A stretch of DNA of 45,168 bases from Fuerstiella sp. (GTDB lineage: Bacteria > Planctomycetota > Planctomycetia > Planctomycetales > Planctomycetaceae): NCBI GenBank assembly GCA_029941865.1, contig JAPYTO010000023.1, positions 1-45,168 of the forward strand, written 5' to 3'. The notes under the pieces were generated by a model. That model did no database searches, had not been told where the DNA came from, and saw nothing but the letters and a program-made list of their open reading frames with translations. The translations under genes were made by a program, and so were the position numbers. Shown in pieces: positions 34,028-42,358 of this stretch; position 1 is the stretch's first letter, and each line of letters starts with the position of its first letter.

Positions 34028-35277
34028 ACCTTCAACTTCGATGTTCTTGACGGAAACATCATCAAGGCTGGAAAGGCCTCCAACTCCAGTTCCGCTTTGT
34101 CCTCCCAGAACGTCATACGGAACCCCTGTGAACCGTATTTATCAGTGAAGTGCGTCTCGAGGGTCTCCAGAACGACCTTGAGCGGTGTCTCATCACGGAA
34201 GTCCAGCAATGGCACAGGCTCAGCCAGCATCCTGTGTAGCCATTGCTCAATTGGCGGATCATTACCTGCATTGATGGTAAATCGATCATTGGCAACGGGG
34301 CGCAGTGTGTTGCCCGCTGGAATCGCTGGTGCCTGTTGAATTTCAGATCCGGAGATCGTCACGGTCTTCGCTTGATCAACCGTACTGATAGACGTCTTGG
34401 AATCGACGTTGCCCCCATCGGTATTCAACACGGCAGTGCTCTCATCCAGTGCTGTCGCGCCCACGATTCCGGCGACACCTGCGATTACTGCGAAGCAAAT
34501 AACGGCGGTAAGCAAAGACTTGGTTGGCATGGTTATTGTCTCCGGTCGAATGAGAGAATCCAGATGGGAAAGATCTGTGGCGGCGGGTACGCAGCCGGTG
34601 AGCGTTTGCGTACCCAGAAGAATGGTTGAACTCAAAAGCGCAGGAGCAACGACGGCCGCGCTGGCTCCGGTGCACTGATTGGCAGCAACCGCGATGACAG
34701 CGAGTTCAACACCACGTCTGACGAGTTTGACGCGAAGCATGTTGCGCGCCTGACGCATGCGACCATCAATCGTGCCCTGGCTTACGTCCAGTTGATCCGC
34801 GATTTCCTGACTACTTTGTTGCGAAAAGTAAGCCATCACAAGCACATCGCGATAGCGTGCTGGCAGATCGTTGAGTTCCTCGTCCAGAATCAGACATTCC
34901 TGAGCTGATGCGATTTGTTCCAGTGGATCAGAATGCCTCGCATCAGCCCGATCGGTCAACGATTCCACGGGATACTCCCTGCGTTGCCGGATCAATCGCA
35001 GACTCGTTCGCCACGCCACCGTGTACAGCCAGCTGCTCAGAGAGACAGTGCTGCGAACCTGTCGCGGCCGTCGAGCCAGCGTAATGAATGTCGCCTGAAA
35101 GGCGTCATCGACGTCCGAATCGTTTCCCATAACTCGACGACAGACGCCCATGACCAGTTGGTGATGTCTGTGCACAATTTCGGCAAACGCAGTTTCATCG
35201 GCGTCCTGGATGAACCGCCGCAACAGGTCACGGTCATTCGGCGTTGAGGGATCGAGTTGATGGACGCTGTGGGGCAT
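34024..35277 (-). CDS. Membrane-anchored ECF sigma factor with secretin-like C-terminus (frameshifted)
   Basis: The 417-residue product has sigma region 2 (residues 17-95, DVDDAFQATFITLARRP) and region 4 (about 130-185, DLPARYRDVLVMAYFSQQSS and IADQLDVSQGTIDGRMRQAR). A linker and one membrane helix (253-277, SLLTAVICFAVIAGVAGIVG) follow, then a secretin N0/STN-like domain from about residue 345 (LLDFRDETPLKVVLETLETH). The frame fails at residue 400. The sequence ELELEAFPALMM should be ELELEGLSSLDD, as in the homologous ELELEGLTSIED at 9561-11432, and a single missing G near 34077 explains it. The intact protein would have 569 residues. ECF factors with membrane-spanning C-terminal extensions are typical of Planctomycetes. 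Confidence 0.85.
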   Translation of the reverse strand: MPHSVHQLDPSTPNDRDLLRRFIQDADETAFAEIVHRHHQLVMGVCRRVMGNDSDVDDAFQATFITLARRPRQVRSTVSLSSWLYTVAWRTSLRLIRQRREYPVESLTDRADARHSDPLEQIASAQECLILDEELNDLPARYRDVLVMAYFSQQSSQEIADQLDVSQGTIDGRMRQARNMLRVKLVRRGVELAVIAVAANQCTGASAAVVAPALLSSTILLGTQTLTGCVPAATDLSHLDSLIRPETITMPTKSLLTAVICFAVIAGVAGIVGATALDESTAVLNTDGGNVDSKTSISTVDQAKTVTISGSEIQQAPAIPAGNTLRPVANDRFTINAGNDPPIEQWLHRMLAEPVPLLDFRDETPLKVVLETLETHFTDKYGSQGFRMTFWEDKAELELEAFPALMMFPSRTSKLKV

Positions 35278-35420
35278 GATTGACCCATAGTGTATTGACC
35301 GGCAGAGTTGCTGCGCGCTATTTTCACAAATCGGCGTTTTTGCGGCGAATTACAGCCGCCACCCAACTATCTTCAGCGAACTGCGGTCAACCAGGCAACA
35401 GAAGCCACATCGGCACAAAT

Positions 35421-35461
35421 CGCCAGAGACCCGGTCTTTCGAAAAGACCGGGTCTCTGGCG
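35421..35461. repeat. Perfect 19-bp stem palindrome, family C
   Basis: CGCCAGAGACCCGGTCTTT (35421-35439) pairs perfectly with AAAGACCGGGTCTCTGGCG (35443-35461) around a three-base loop, CGA. A degraded relative lies at 43137-43170. It sits in the region upstream of the sigma-STN gene. It is not followed by a T-run, so a terminator role is not clear. Confidence 0.85.
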
Positions 35462-35493
35462 CGTCTCTCGGCGATCGCTCCGCAAACACGGTA

Positions 35494-35750
35494 ACTATCA
35501 CGAACCATCCGACACGCCGGAAACTCCGGACCGTGACGCCTGCACAAGGTTGCGGAAGGTGTTCTGAATGCAGTCAGTAGGCTGACGGGATAATCGACTG
35601 GAAAAAACGAGCTGTAGGCCGGACCGAGGCCGATTGAAATGCCGGAACAGTGCAAGCCGGATTCTCGTGCCGGACACATAGACCGATCGTTCACGCAAGA
35701 TATGAGGCCGAAGTTCCGGCAGGCACCTGGCTTGTTCGGCCTACAACTGA
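35494..35750 (+). pseudogene. Degraded direct copy of the peptidase 3' end plus MITE-like element
   Basis: From 35494 the sequence repeats that from 33299 on: CTATCACGAACC, CCGACAC, the peptidase C-terminus and then the MITE-like element, ending CCTACAACTG. In this copy the peptidase frame reads NYHEPSDTPETPDRDACTRL and is broken by a one-base deletion (GACTTCCTGC became GACGCCTGC). The two copies are about 2195 bases apart and have the same orientation. They bracket the sigma-STN gene. The element-peptidase junction is the same in both, so duplication followed the element insertion. Confidence 0.85.
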
Positions 35751-35927
35751 AAGCAGGCTGCCTGCACTACGACAGGCAATTCTTCCGCTGAACTCTGTTG
35801 ATGCCTTTTCGTGTTCTTCCACTGACACCAAACCGCACGGTTCGTATACTCCACGCACGTACCCTGCCGCGACAGCGGCTTCCTGGAACCGCTCATCGCA
35901 GCGACAGGTTCCCAAGCTGAGGTCCTA

Positions 35928-36848
35928 ATGAATTCTCATCCATCACTTTCACGCCGTATGCTGCTTGGTGGTGCGGCCGCCGCTGCCGCCACAACTGCTT
36001 GTCCTTCACCCGCTACCAGCGCTGTTGAGACAAATCGCCGCGACGTGCCCGACGATTTCACAATTCAGAATAAGAAGATTCGTCAGTCGGTGATGGGATG
36101 GTGCTTCAAACCGATGCCCGTGCCGGAACTGATTCGGCATTGTCGCGACATTGGTCTGGAAGCTATTGAGGGCATTAGTCCACAGTTTTACCCGGAAGCC
36201 CGCAAGCAGGGACTGAAGATTTCGCTGGTCAGCAGCCATGGCTTCGCGAAGGGGCCGGTCGATCCGGAAAATCACGCTGAGTGCATCAGTAAGTTGAAAG
36301 CTTCCATCGACAAGGCGGTTGAATTCGGTGCTCCCAGCGTGATCACGTTCACGGGAATGTCCGTGCCCGGAATCAATGATCAGGCTGCGGAACAGAACTG
36401 CCTGGACTGCTGGAAGAAGGTCATCAGCTATGCGGAAGAAAAACAGATCACGCTGGTGCTGGAACACCTCAATTCACGAGACGATTCTCATCCGATGAAA
36501 GGACACCCGGGCTATTTTGGTGACGATGTCGAACGCTGCGTGGACCTGGTCAAACGGATGGATTCTCCCGGATTCAAACTGCTGTTTGACATCTACCATG
36601 TGCAGGTCATGAACGGCGATGTGATTCGAAGAATTCGGAACTATCATTCGTACATTGGACACTATCATACTGCCGGAAATCCAGGACGTTGCGAACTGGA
36701 CCAGAATCAGGAGATCAACTACCCGGCCGTCATGCGAGCGATTCTGGAGACCGGCTACGACCTGTTTGTGGCCCAGGAATTTATCCCGACGTGGGACGAC
36801 CCTGTTCAATCGCTGCGACACTCAGCCATGGTATGCGACGTTACGTAA
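35928..36848 (+). CDS. Tat-exported sugar isomerase/epimerase (hydroxypyruvate isomerase-like)
   Basis: The 306-residue product has a twin-arginine signal (SRRMLLGGAAAAAATTACPS). A TIM-barrel xylose isomerase-like domain follows: SVMGWCFKPMPVPELIRHCR, LEAIEGISPQFYP, TLVLEHLNSRDDSHPMKGHP, FKLLFDIYHVQVMNGDVIRR, IGHYHTAGNPGRCELDQNQE. The Glu of LVLEHLN and the His/Glu of HTAGNPGR and AQEFIP match the metal and catalytic residues of hydroxypyruvate isomerase-type enzymes. A Tat-exported isomerase is typical of Planctomycetes; its substrate there is unknown. It precedes the acyltransferase-like gene by 27 bases. Confidence 0.85.
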   Translation: MNSHPSLSRRMLLGGAAAAAATTACPSPATSAVETNRRDVPDDFTIQNKKIRQSVMGWCFKPMPVPELIRHCRDIGLEAIEGISPQFYPEARKQGLKISLVSSHGFAKGPVDPENHAECISKLKASIDKAVEFGAPSVITFTGMSVPGINDQAAEQNCLDCWKKVISYAEEKQITLVLEHLNSRDDSHPMKGHPGYFGDDVERCVDLVKRMDSPGFKLLFDIYHVQVMNGDVIRRIRNYHSYIGHYHTAGNPGRCELDQNQEINYPAVMRAILETGYDLFVAQEFIPTWDDPVQSLRHSAMVCDVT

Positions 36849-36875
36849 GGCAGGTAGTGTCACCAGGGGAGTGGC

Positions 36876-37697
36876 ATGTCGCTGAAGTCGGAACAAGGAT
36901 GTACAGGAGCAGTGACCGTGAATACAAACCGAGACGGCAAGGTCTTCGGAATTCCACGCAGCCGTCGGCTGACCTGGGACCTTCTGAGCTTCCATAAATC
37001 GGTGCCGCTGTGCGGACATGACCGATTTTGCAACCTCCGTGCAGTCGCCGAGGCGCGCGCCGCCAGCCCGATCCGAATTTCGTGGCCCGCGATATTCCTG
37101 AAAGCCTACGCCATCGTGGCGAAGGAAACTCCGGAACTCCGGCAGACCTGGTACCGATGGCCGTGGGCTCATCTCTACCAGCATCCGCAAAGTACGGGAA
37201 TTCTCACGATTCATCGGGAATTCAAAGGAGAGCCCTGGCTGTTCTGGGGGCGTATTCCCGTTCCGGATGAGACCTCTTTGCCGCAAATCCAGGCGACGAT
37301 TGATCGTTATACAAGCGATCCAGTGTCCGAGTTGTTTCAACGGGAACTTCAGCTCGCCAGTCTTCCCACCCCCCTACGGAGACTTTTCTGGGGTTGGAAC
37401 GTCCACGTCGCCAAGGCGAAGAGGTCAAAGCGGTTAGGAACATTCTTTCTTTCCACCCTGGCGAGTCGAGGAGTGGAAATTCCCGTTCCTCCATCAATTC
37501 ATACCGGCTGCCTGACGTACGGGGTCATGAGTGACAACTTTGACTGTAAGGTGACACTGGCCTACGACCACCGGGTTATGGATGGTGCTCTCGTAGCTGA
37601 TATTCTAAAAAGAATGGAATGCGTATTGTTGGAAACTCTATGCTCCGAGCTATTGAAACTCACCTCTGTACATGTGAATATGCACGATGTAGCGTAG
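36876..37697 (+). CDS. Stand-alone E2-like (2-oxoacid dehydrogenase acyltransferase) domain protein
   Basis: The 273-residue product has a good ribosome site (GGGGAG five bases before ATG 36876; GTG 36912 is an alternative start). It has the catalytic motif of the chloramphenicol-acetyltransferase-like fold near its end, YDHRVMDGALVADIL (His232 and Asp236 of HxxxDG). Middle segments (WPAIFLKAYAIVAKETPELR; HTGCLTYGVMSDN) fit the E2 catalytic domain. No lipoyl or E3-binding domain is present, and there are no neighbouring E1 or E3 genes. It is therefore a free-standing acyltransferase of unknown acyl donor and acceptor. Confidence 0.75.
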   Translation: MSLKSEQGCTGAVTVNTNRDGKVFGIPRSRRLTWDLLSFHKSVPLCGHDRFCNLRAVAEARAASPIRISWPAIFLKAYAIVAKETPELRQTWYRWPWAHLYQHPQSTGILTIHREFKGEPWLFWGRIPVPDETSLPQIQATIDRYTSDPVSELFQRELQLASLPTPLRRLFWGWNVHVAKAKRSKRLGTFFLSTLASRGVEIPVPPSIHTGCLTYGVMSDNFDCKVTLAYDHRVMDGALVADILKRMECVLLETLCSELLKLTSVHVNMHDVA

Positions 37698-37795
37698 CAC
37701 ATCAATGAAGACATCCTCTCTGACCATTACGCTGGAACCGTCAATCGCCATTGAATTCATTCTCAACGTATGGGCCGGAAATCGAGGTTATCTCA

Positions 37796-38146
37796 GTGAA
37801 GAAAAAGGCAGCTACACAAAAACGCAAGAAGGCGGAAGCCCAACGACCACCCAAGGTTGGGGGGCGGTCCCGAATTGAAACCGGCGTCAACTGGTCTCGC
37901 GTTGGTCGCCGGCGTCTGAACAATGACGACGCAGTTCAGGATATTGCGAAGGCAATGAAGGCTCTTCGCGAGGAAAAGGGTCATTCAATCGGCAAGCTTG
38001 CCAAAGAATTGAATGTGGCTCCCGCGACGATTATCAAGTTCGAAGACCGCGGACATCCCGTGTCGATAAAGATCGTCACGGCAATGGCAGAGCGTTTGGG
38101 ATCTACGTTAGAACTCAAGACCGTCTCGACTCGCAAGAAGAAGTAG
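37796..38146 (+). CDS. XRE-family HTH regulator with Lys-rich N-terminus
   Basis: The 116-residue product starts at GTG 37796 with GAGG eight bases upstream; an in-frame ATG at 37751 is possible. A Lys/Arg-rich stretch (KKKAATQKRKKAEAQRPPKV) precedes a C-terminal XRE-type HTH: IAKAMKALREEKGHSIGKLA, KELNVAPATIIKFEDRGHPV, SIKIVTAMAERLGSTLEL. The layout resembles antitoxin or small repressor proteins, but no toxin gene is adjacent. It lies on the plus strand after the acyltransferase gene. Confidence 0.75.
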   Translation: MKKKAATQKRKKAEAQRPPKVGGRSRIETGVNWSRVGRRRLNNDDAVQDIAKAMKALREEKGHSIGKLAKELNVAPATIIKFEDRGHPVSIKIVTAMAERLGSTLELKTVSTRKKK

Positions 38147-38229
38147 TCTTCGGCAAGCTGCGATTCCTTTCCCTGGTGGTTGGGTTTTCAGGAGGATTCC
38201 CACTCGCCAGGCCGGGGCTGACACGCCGG

Positions 38230-38251
38230 ACGTACCCACGTTAGGGTACGT
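38230..38251. terminator. Hairpin between convergent genes
   Basis: ACGTACCC (38230-38237) and GGGTACGT (38244-38251) form a perfect eight-base stem with loop ACGTTA, followed by TTTC. It lies between the XRE gene (plus) and the HTTM gene (minus) and could terminate either. Confidence 0.55.
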
Positions 38252-38310
38252 TTCGGGGCTTGGTCGCGTCCGCAGAACTTTCGTTTCGGGGGCGCAGGCA
38301 GGCCCACACT

Positions 38311-39435
38311 CTACGTGTCGGCTGGTGACCGCGGCGTACCGGTGAGTGCGTTTGAGGACTTGGGCGTGGGGCGTTCTATTTCTGTGGCGACGTCGTCCCA
38401 TTCATGCGACGCGTGCTGCGGCAGAATGTTGGAATCGACTTCATCAATTGGTACTCGCGTTTCATCGCTGCGGTCGCGATGACGGCGGCCGGACAGGGAC
38501 AGTCGGCGGCGCCACCACTGCGGGTTGCCGAATGCAAAGTAGCCATACGTCATGATCAGTCCAAAGGTCCACATGCCCAGAAACGCCCCGATGCCAAAGT
38601 GCATGCCTGTGCCAATTGCCAGCAGCAATGGTCGCAGACGTTGGTTCCAGATCAGGACGCAGAAGAATACTTCCCACACGACTGTAATGTGAGCAATCAG
38701 GTAGGGCAGCCAGGGCACCCAGGCCATCCACGTCAGGTCCAGTGTCTGATACTCCTGATTCGCCATGACCTGCCACATGGCTTCTCCGGTCCACCACGTG
38801 TCACCCTTCAGTTTGGCAAACCCCGCCCAGAAATAAATGACACACATGTGAATCTGAATCAGCCGCAGTGCCGTCCTGGCAGACGCATACTTTCGAATTT
38901 CAATTGTGAGGCCCTTCGATTTGCTCCAGCGATCACGGATTAGCTGATCGATGGAAACAGCTGCTCCTGACGGGCCAATTGCAAGATACAGACACAACAT
39001 CCCCAGAATCTGGTCAAGTCCGAAGTTGGCAATGGGCACTCGCTGGGAATACGAAATGGTGATCAGGAACGCCAGGACAGATGTCAGCCGTGTCGCGAGA
39101 CCCAGACAGAACATGAGCGCCAGAATGACACAGCTCCAGTGGACGACGACCAGCCATTCGTCACTCACGTAATAAAGAAACGAAAACACCAGGTCATTCT
39201 GGTGAAACTGCGACATCGCCGACAACGGCTGCAACCCGTCGCTGGCAAAGAATGCATTCAGATCCAGGCCCCAGACCAGGAGGTTGTACACCAGCATCGA
39301 GCCGGTCAGCACTCGGATAATGCCCAGGGTAAACGGATCGGCCGGATCGAACCAAAACATTCTCCATTGCTCAGCGGCGCCATTTGCTGCGCTGAGACAT
39401 CGTCGGGAAAGCGAGTTGGCTGGAACTGGGCTCAT
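38311..39435 (-). CDS. HTTM-domain membrane protein
   Basis: The 374-residue product has the horizontally transferred transmembrane (HTTM) layout. A soluble N-terminus with WFDPADPFTLGIIRVLTGS is followed by several helices (LVVVHWSCVILALMFCLGL; TSVLAFLITISYSQR). The signature block NFGLDQILGMLCLYLAIGPS and the conserved KLKGDTWWTGEAMWQVMANQ come next, then further helices ending MWTFGLIMTYGYFAFGNP. HTTM proteins are related to the membrane part of vitamin K-dependent gamma-carboxylase. It follows its partner gene at 39484-40065 on the same strand. The substrate is unknown. Confidence 0.9.
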   Translation of the reverse strand: MSPVPANSLSRRCLSAANGAAEQWRMFWFDPADPFTLGIIRVLTGSMLVYNLLVWGLDLNAFFASDGLQPLSAMSQFHQNDLVFSFLYYVSDEWLVVVHWSCVILALMFCLGLATRLTSVLAFLITISYSQRVPIANFGLDQILGMLCLYLAIGPSGAAVSIDQLIRDRWSKSKGLTIEIRKYASARTALRLIQIHMCVIYFWAGFAKLKGDTWWTGEAMWQVMANQEYQTLDLTWMAWVPWLPYLIAHITVVWEVFFCVLIWNQRLRPLLLAIGTGMHFGIGAFLGMWTFGLIMTYGYFAFGNPQWWRRRLSLSGRRHRDRSDETRVPIDEVDSNILPQHASHEWDDVATEIERPTPKSSNALTGTPRSPADT

Positions 39436-39483
39436 GAGAAAGTAGAAACTCTGCGCAACGAGTGAAACTCTGTGGATGGTCGA

Positions 39484-40065
39484 TCAAAAGCTGGCGGCAG
39501 CGGTTGCGGTCCCTGTTGCTTCTGAGTTGCCCGTTCGAAAGTCATAGAAGCCGATCGGCTCTTCAACGAATGTTTCGAAATCGGACAGCTGGCCACCGGC
39601 CAGAACTCTGGGGATGGAGGATGGTCTGTGTCTAAGTCTTGAAAGACTGATCGTTGGGGAATCATGCCGGCGAGCAAAGTGCCTTGCGTACGCCTCAAAA
39701 ACCTGACCCTGGGTTTCCAGAGGAAATGCGCCGATGTTTTCGGCCAGCATGAAATAGCGATGGTACAGCAGACGTGGACGGGTGTCCGGATCGGGGAAAC
39801 GTCCTTTCAGAGGAGTATCGCCGGGACGGTCAATGGACCAGGAAATCAGCGTGCTGGCCCCCGGATCCGGCGCGAAGAAGTGATAGCCGTGATTCAGAAA
39901 CAGCAGTTGGTTGTATGGCATGGCCACGCGAGACGCATCGACCAGCAATGGCGACGCCGGCGGCATGCCGGCGGGCGAAATAAATATTGCAAACACATGA
40001 AAGGCCAGCCAGAAATTGACCAGCACGTAGCCAGCCCTTTTCAGCCCGGCGAATACTGAGTTCAT
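39484..40065 (-). CDS. HTTM-associated conserved membrane protein
   Basis: The 193-residue product starts at ATG 40065 (the frame is open further upstream to 40248). One or two membrane segments (GLKRAGYVLVNFWLAFHVFA) are followed by a conserved motif, NHGYHFFAPDPGASTL, then ISWSIDRPGDTPLKGRFPDP, and a soluble C-terminus with YDFRTGN. It precedes the HTTM gene on the minus strand by about 48 bases, so the two are probably cotranscribed. The family has no assigned function. The motif NHGYHFFAPDPG is the best fingerprint for finding homologues. Confidence 0.75.
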   Translation of the reverse strand: MNSVFAGLKRAGYVLVNFWLAFHVFAIFISPAGMPPASPLLVDASRVAMPYNQLLFLNHGYHFFAPDPGASTLISWSIDRPGDTPLKGRFPDPDTRPRLLYHRYFMLAENIGAFPLETQGQVFEAYARHFARRHDSPTISLSRLRHRPSSIPRVLAGGQLSDFETFVEEPIGFYDFRTGNSEATGTATAAASF

Positions 40066-40595
40066 AATCTGGAAACCTGATGCTGGCAACGAATCAAACG
40101 AGACAGTACTGCGGACCACGCGAGCTGCCGCCGGGAACCGACTGCGACTGGTCGCCATGCCTGACTCAACGACAGCGATTTCCAGTAAACAGGCGTCGTT
40201 AATCACGGTACAGAAACCGGCAGGGCCTGAATGCTCTGCCGGTGCCATTCTTCTGCTGTCGGCTGGTCAACGCAACCAAAAAGGAGACCGCCTGGAGTGT
40301 AATTCGCCAGACACAGGTCCTGATCAGACGCTCTGGAAATCCGTTTCGCTCGCGGATTTCGCGACCGTACCCTGACTCTCACTGTACGACGGTTCCAGGC
40401 GAGCTTCGCCGAAGTGTATCGAGTTCCGCCACGGTTCAGTTGCGAAACTGCTCGCGGGACCCGTTACACGTCCGTGCGACCTGCTGGGGCAGATTACGAA
40501 TGGACGAAACCGGTCTGGCTGGTGGGGCAGCTGCTTTGCTGTCAAAAACACGGCAACCGCGGCCATGAGTCAGCGAAATTCGCTGTCGCGTGGCA
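40066..40595. other. Stretch without a recognised gene
   Basis: About 530 bases upstream of the HTTM-partner gene. The partner frame stays open to 40248, but those residues look less conserved. Small palindromes such as AAATCCG/CGGATTT (about 40337-40360) and GGCGAGCTTCGCC (about 40398) occur. No gene is claimed. Confidence 0.4.
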
Positions 40596-41360
40596 TTACG
40601 CGCTGGCACGCCGCCGCTGATAGCCGGAATCAGAATCGAGCGCCTGGATGCGGTCTGACATGACGGCCAGCGTGTCTGCAATCAGCTTCTGCTGTTTGAC
40701 AACGTTATCCAGCACTTCCGTCAGCGACTCCAGACGAATGCGGCTGGCTTCGTGATGTTTTTGAATTATTCCGGTGACGTGGTCGAGGTCTGCTTTGCCG
40801 TCGGAATCGGACGCGGCAGCAGCGTGAGGGGCGGCGGTCTTAGTATCCGGTGTTGATGTTTGAGCGACTGCGTTCAGCAGCTCCAGAACGCCATCATCGG
40901 GTGTGCGGGTCAGATCCTCAACAATTTCGATCTGCTCTTCCAGACGCTCGACCAGTTCTTCGACCGTGCTGGCCTGTGCTGCCGACGATGATTCAAGCAA
41001 AAACGCTTCTTCGTCGAGAGTGATCCGTCTCTCGTCTGCCGCCAGACGGAACAGCATTCTTTGGCCGCAGAGTTCCAGCATGTCGCCATCGAACAACTGA
41101 CACCGGGACGTGACCGTTCCATTTACCAGCAAGGCAGGTTCTTCGACTTCGCAGGTCAAATGCACGTGATTGTGTTCGACGGTGACGCGCGTATGAACAT
41201 CGGGAATCCCGGCATCGCCGAATCGAAGATGGCAGTGCGCAGCGCTTCCAATCAGGAATTCGCCGATCGACACCGGTTCAATCGGTTGTCGACGAGCGGA
41301 AGATGCAACACGGAAATATCCCACCGTGTCATTTGAATAGATCTGGCCTGAGAATTTCAC
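40596..41360 (-). CDS. FHA-domain protein with coiled-coil tail
   Basis: The 254-residue product starts at GTG 41360 (AGGGAGG five bases upstream), in preference to the ATG at 41399. The N-terminal half fits a divergent FHA fold: SIGEFLIGSAAHCHLRFGDA, GIPDVHTRVTVEHNHVHL, LLVNGTVTSRCQLFDGDMLE. The canonical Arg and Ser of the phosphothreonine-binding loops are not obvious (GSAAH, VHTRV), so phosphopeptide binding is uncertain. The second half is a charged coiled coil (VEELVERLEEQIEIVEDL and later QKLIADTLAVMSDRIQ). It lies downstream of an anti-sigma/sigma pair on the same strand. Confidence 0.7.
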   Translation of the reverse strand: MKFSGQIYSNDTVGYFRVASSARRQPIEPVSIGEFLIGSAAHCHLRFGDAGIPDVHTRVTVEHNHVHLTCEVEEPALLVNGTVTSRCQLFDGDMLELCGQRMLFRLAADERRITLDEEAFLLESSSAAQASTVEELVERLEEQIEIVEDLTRTPDDGVLELLNAVAQTSTPDTKTAAPHAAAASDSDGKADLDHVTGIIQKHHEASRIRLESLTEVLDNVVKQQKLIADTLAVMSDRIQALDSDSGYQRRRASA

Positions 41361-41647
41361 GACGCCCTCCCTGGCGAAAACCTGGCTCACGTAAACCATC
41401 TGTTGCGAGCTGTGGCACCGTTATTGGAATCGACACAGCAAAGGGTGCAACTGCGGGATGATTCGAAAATTCTGTCAAGTTCAGACAGCAAATGTTCGAC
41501 AGGGGGCAGTTTGGAACGGCGGCCCGGTTTCCGTCCCTGTAAACCCGCACATCGCTTATTCGGCTGCGTAGCAGCAAACGTCGTCCGGCAGATTCTGCCA
41601 GTCGAGGCTGGCTGCCGTGAGTCTTTACGGTCGATCGGCGTTTTGGA

Positions 41648-42220
41648 TCAGAAGCTCAGGTCCTGACCCCGGGGCACTGGGAGGTTTTGCGCGGACCCCT
41701 GATATGTGGCTCGGGTGACCCAAAATGGTTTTCCATTGATGTCGTGAAGCTGAATCAGTCTGACCTGCGGACTTCCATTGGGGCTTTGGACGGCAGCACC
41801 GTTCCGGAGGCTGACATTCATCGCTGGAACCGACGAATAATCGCCGTACGGAACGACATCATTTGTTGGCAGATTCTGCACGGCGGTGACCATCGCCAGG
41901 GTCAGCGAGCAAACGCACAAAGCTGCCACTGCTCCATTAAACCGCCGTCGCTCAGGAGCCGAACCAACATTGCGGCGTGACTTCAGCTGACTTGCGATTG
42001 CCGGCCAGACGACTCCCGTCGGGATATCAACGTTATCCTCATCACGAACTCGCTCGATGGCGTGCATCGCATCCACCATGCCGGCATGGTACGAGCGACA
42101 ATCCGAACAGGAGTGCAAATGTTCTGTCAGCTGACGTTCTTCTTCCGGTTGCGTATCATCGCCAACAGCAAGATGAACCAAATGTCGAGCATCCGCACAT
42201 TTCATACTTTGCTTCTGCAT
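41648..42220 (-). CDS. Putative zinc-finger anti-sigma factor
   Basis: The 190-residue product starts at ATG 42220 (the frame is open from 42340). It has the anti-sigma zinc motif HLHSCSDCRSY (H-x3-C-x2-C), in QLTEHLHSCSDCRSYHAGMV. One membrane helix (FNGAVAALCVCSLTLAMVTA) and a short extracytoplasmic C-terminus (VRLIQLHDINGKPFWVTRAT) follow. It lies immediately downstream of an ECF sigma gene, with an 18-base gap if the frame is taken from 42340 and 138 bases from 42220. This is the usual sigma/anti-sigma arrangement: the membrane protein holds the sigma factor until a signal breaks the complex. Confidence 0.85.
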   Translation of the reverse strand: MQKQSMKCADARHLVHLAVGDDTQPEEERQLTEHLHSCSDCRSYHAGMVDAMHAIERVRDEDNVDIPTGVVWPAIASQLKSRRNVGSAPERRRFNGAVAALCVCSLTLAMVTAVQNLPTNDVVPYGDYSSVPAMNVSLRNGAAVQSPNGSPQVRLIQLHDINGKPFWVTRATYQGSAQNLPVPRGQDLSF

Positions 42221-42358
42221 CGTTCTGCCACTCCATGATTCCCGGTTTGCCTGCGAGCATTTCTTCACTGTCGAGTGATCGCTCGAATTCGATGCGGCCG
42301 GAGTCGCATCGTTCAGTTCTCTATCCGCAGTCAGCAGCATTCATTGCCAGCGACCGCG

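Noticed and set aside
34024..34090. Programmed ribosomal frameshift signal in the sigma-STN gene
   Set aside because: GGAGGCC is not a known slippery heptamer, and no strong downstream structure was seen. A plain one-base deletion is simpler.
37796..38146. Toxin-antitoxin pair with the XRE regulator
   Set aside because: No adjacent small toxin-like gene (HigB/RelE or HipA type) is found on either side.
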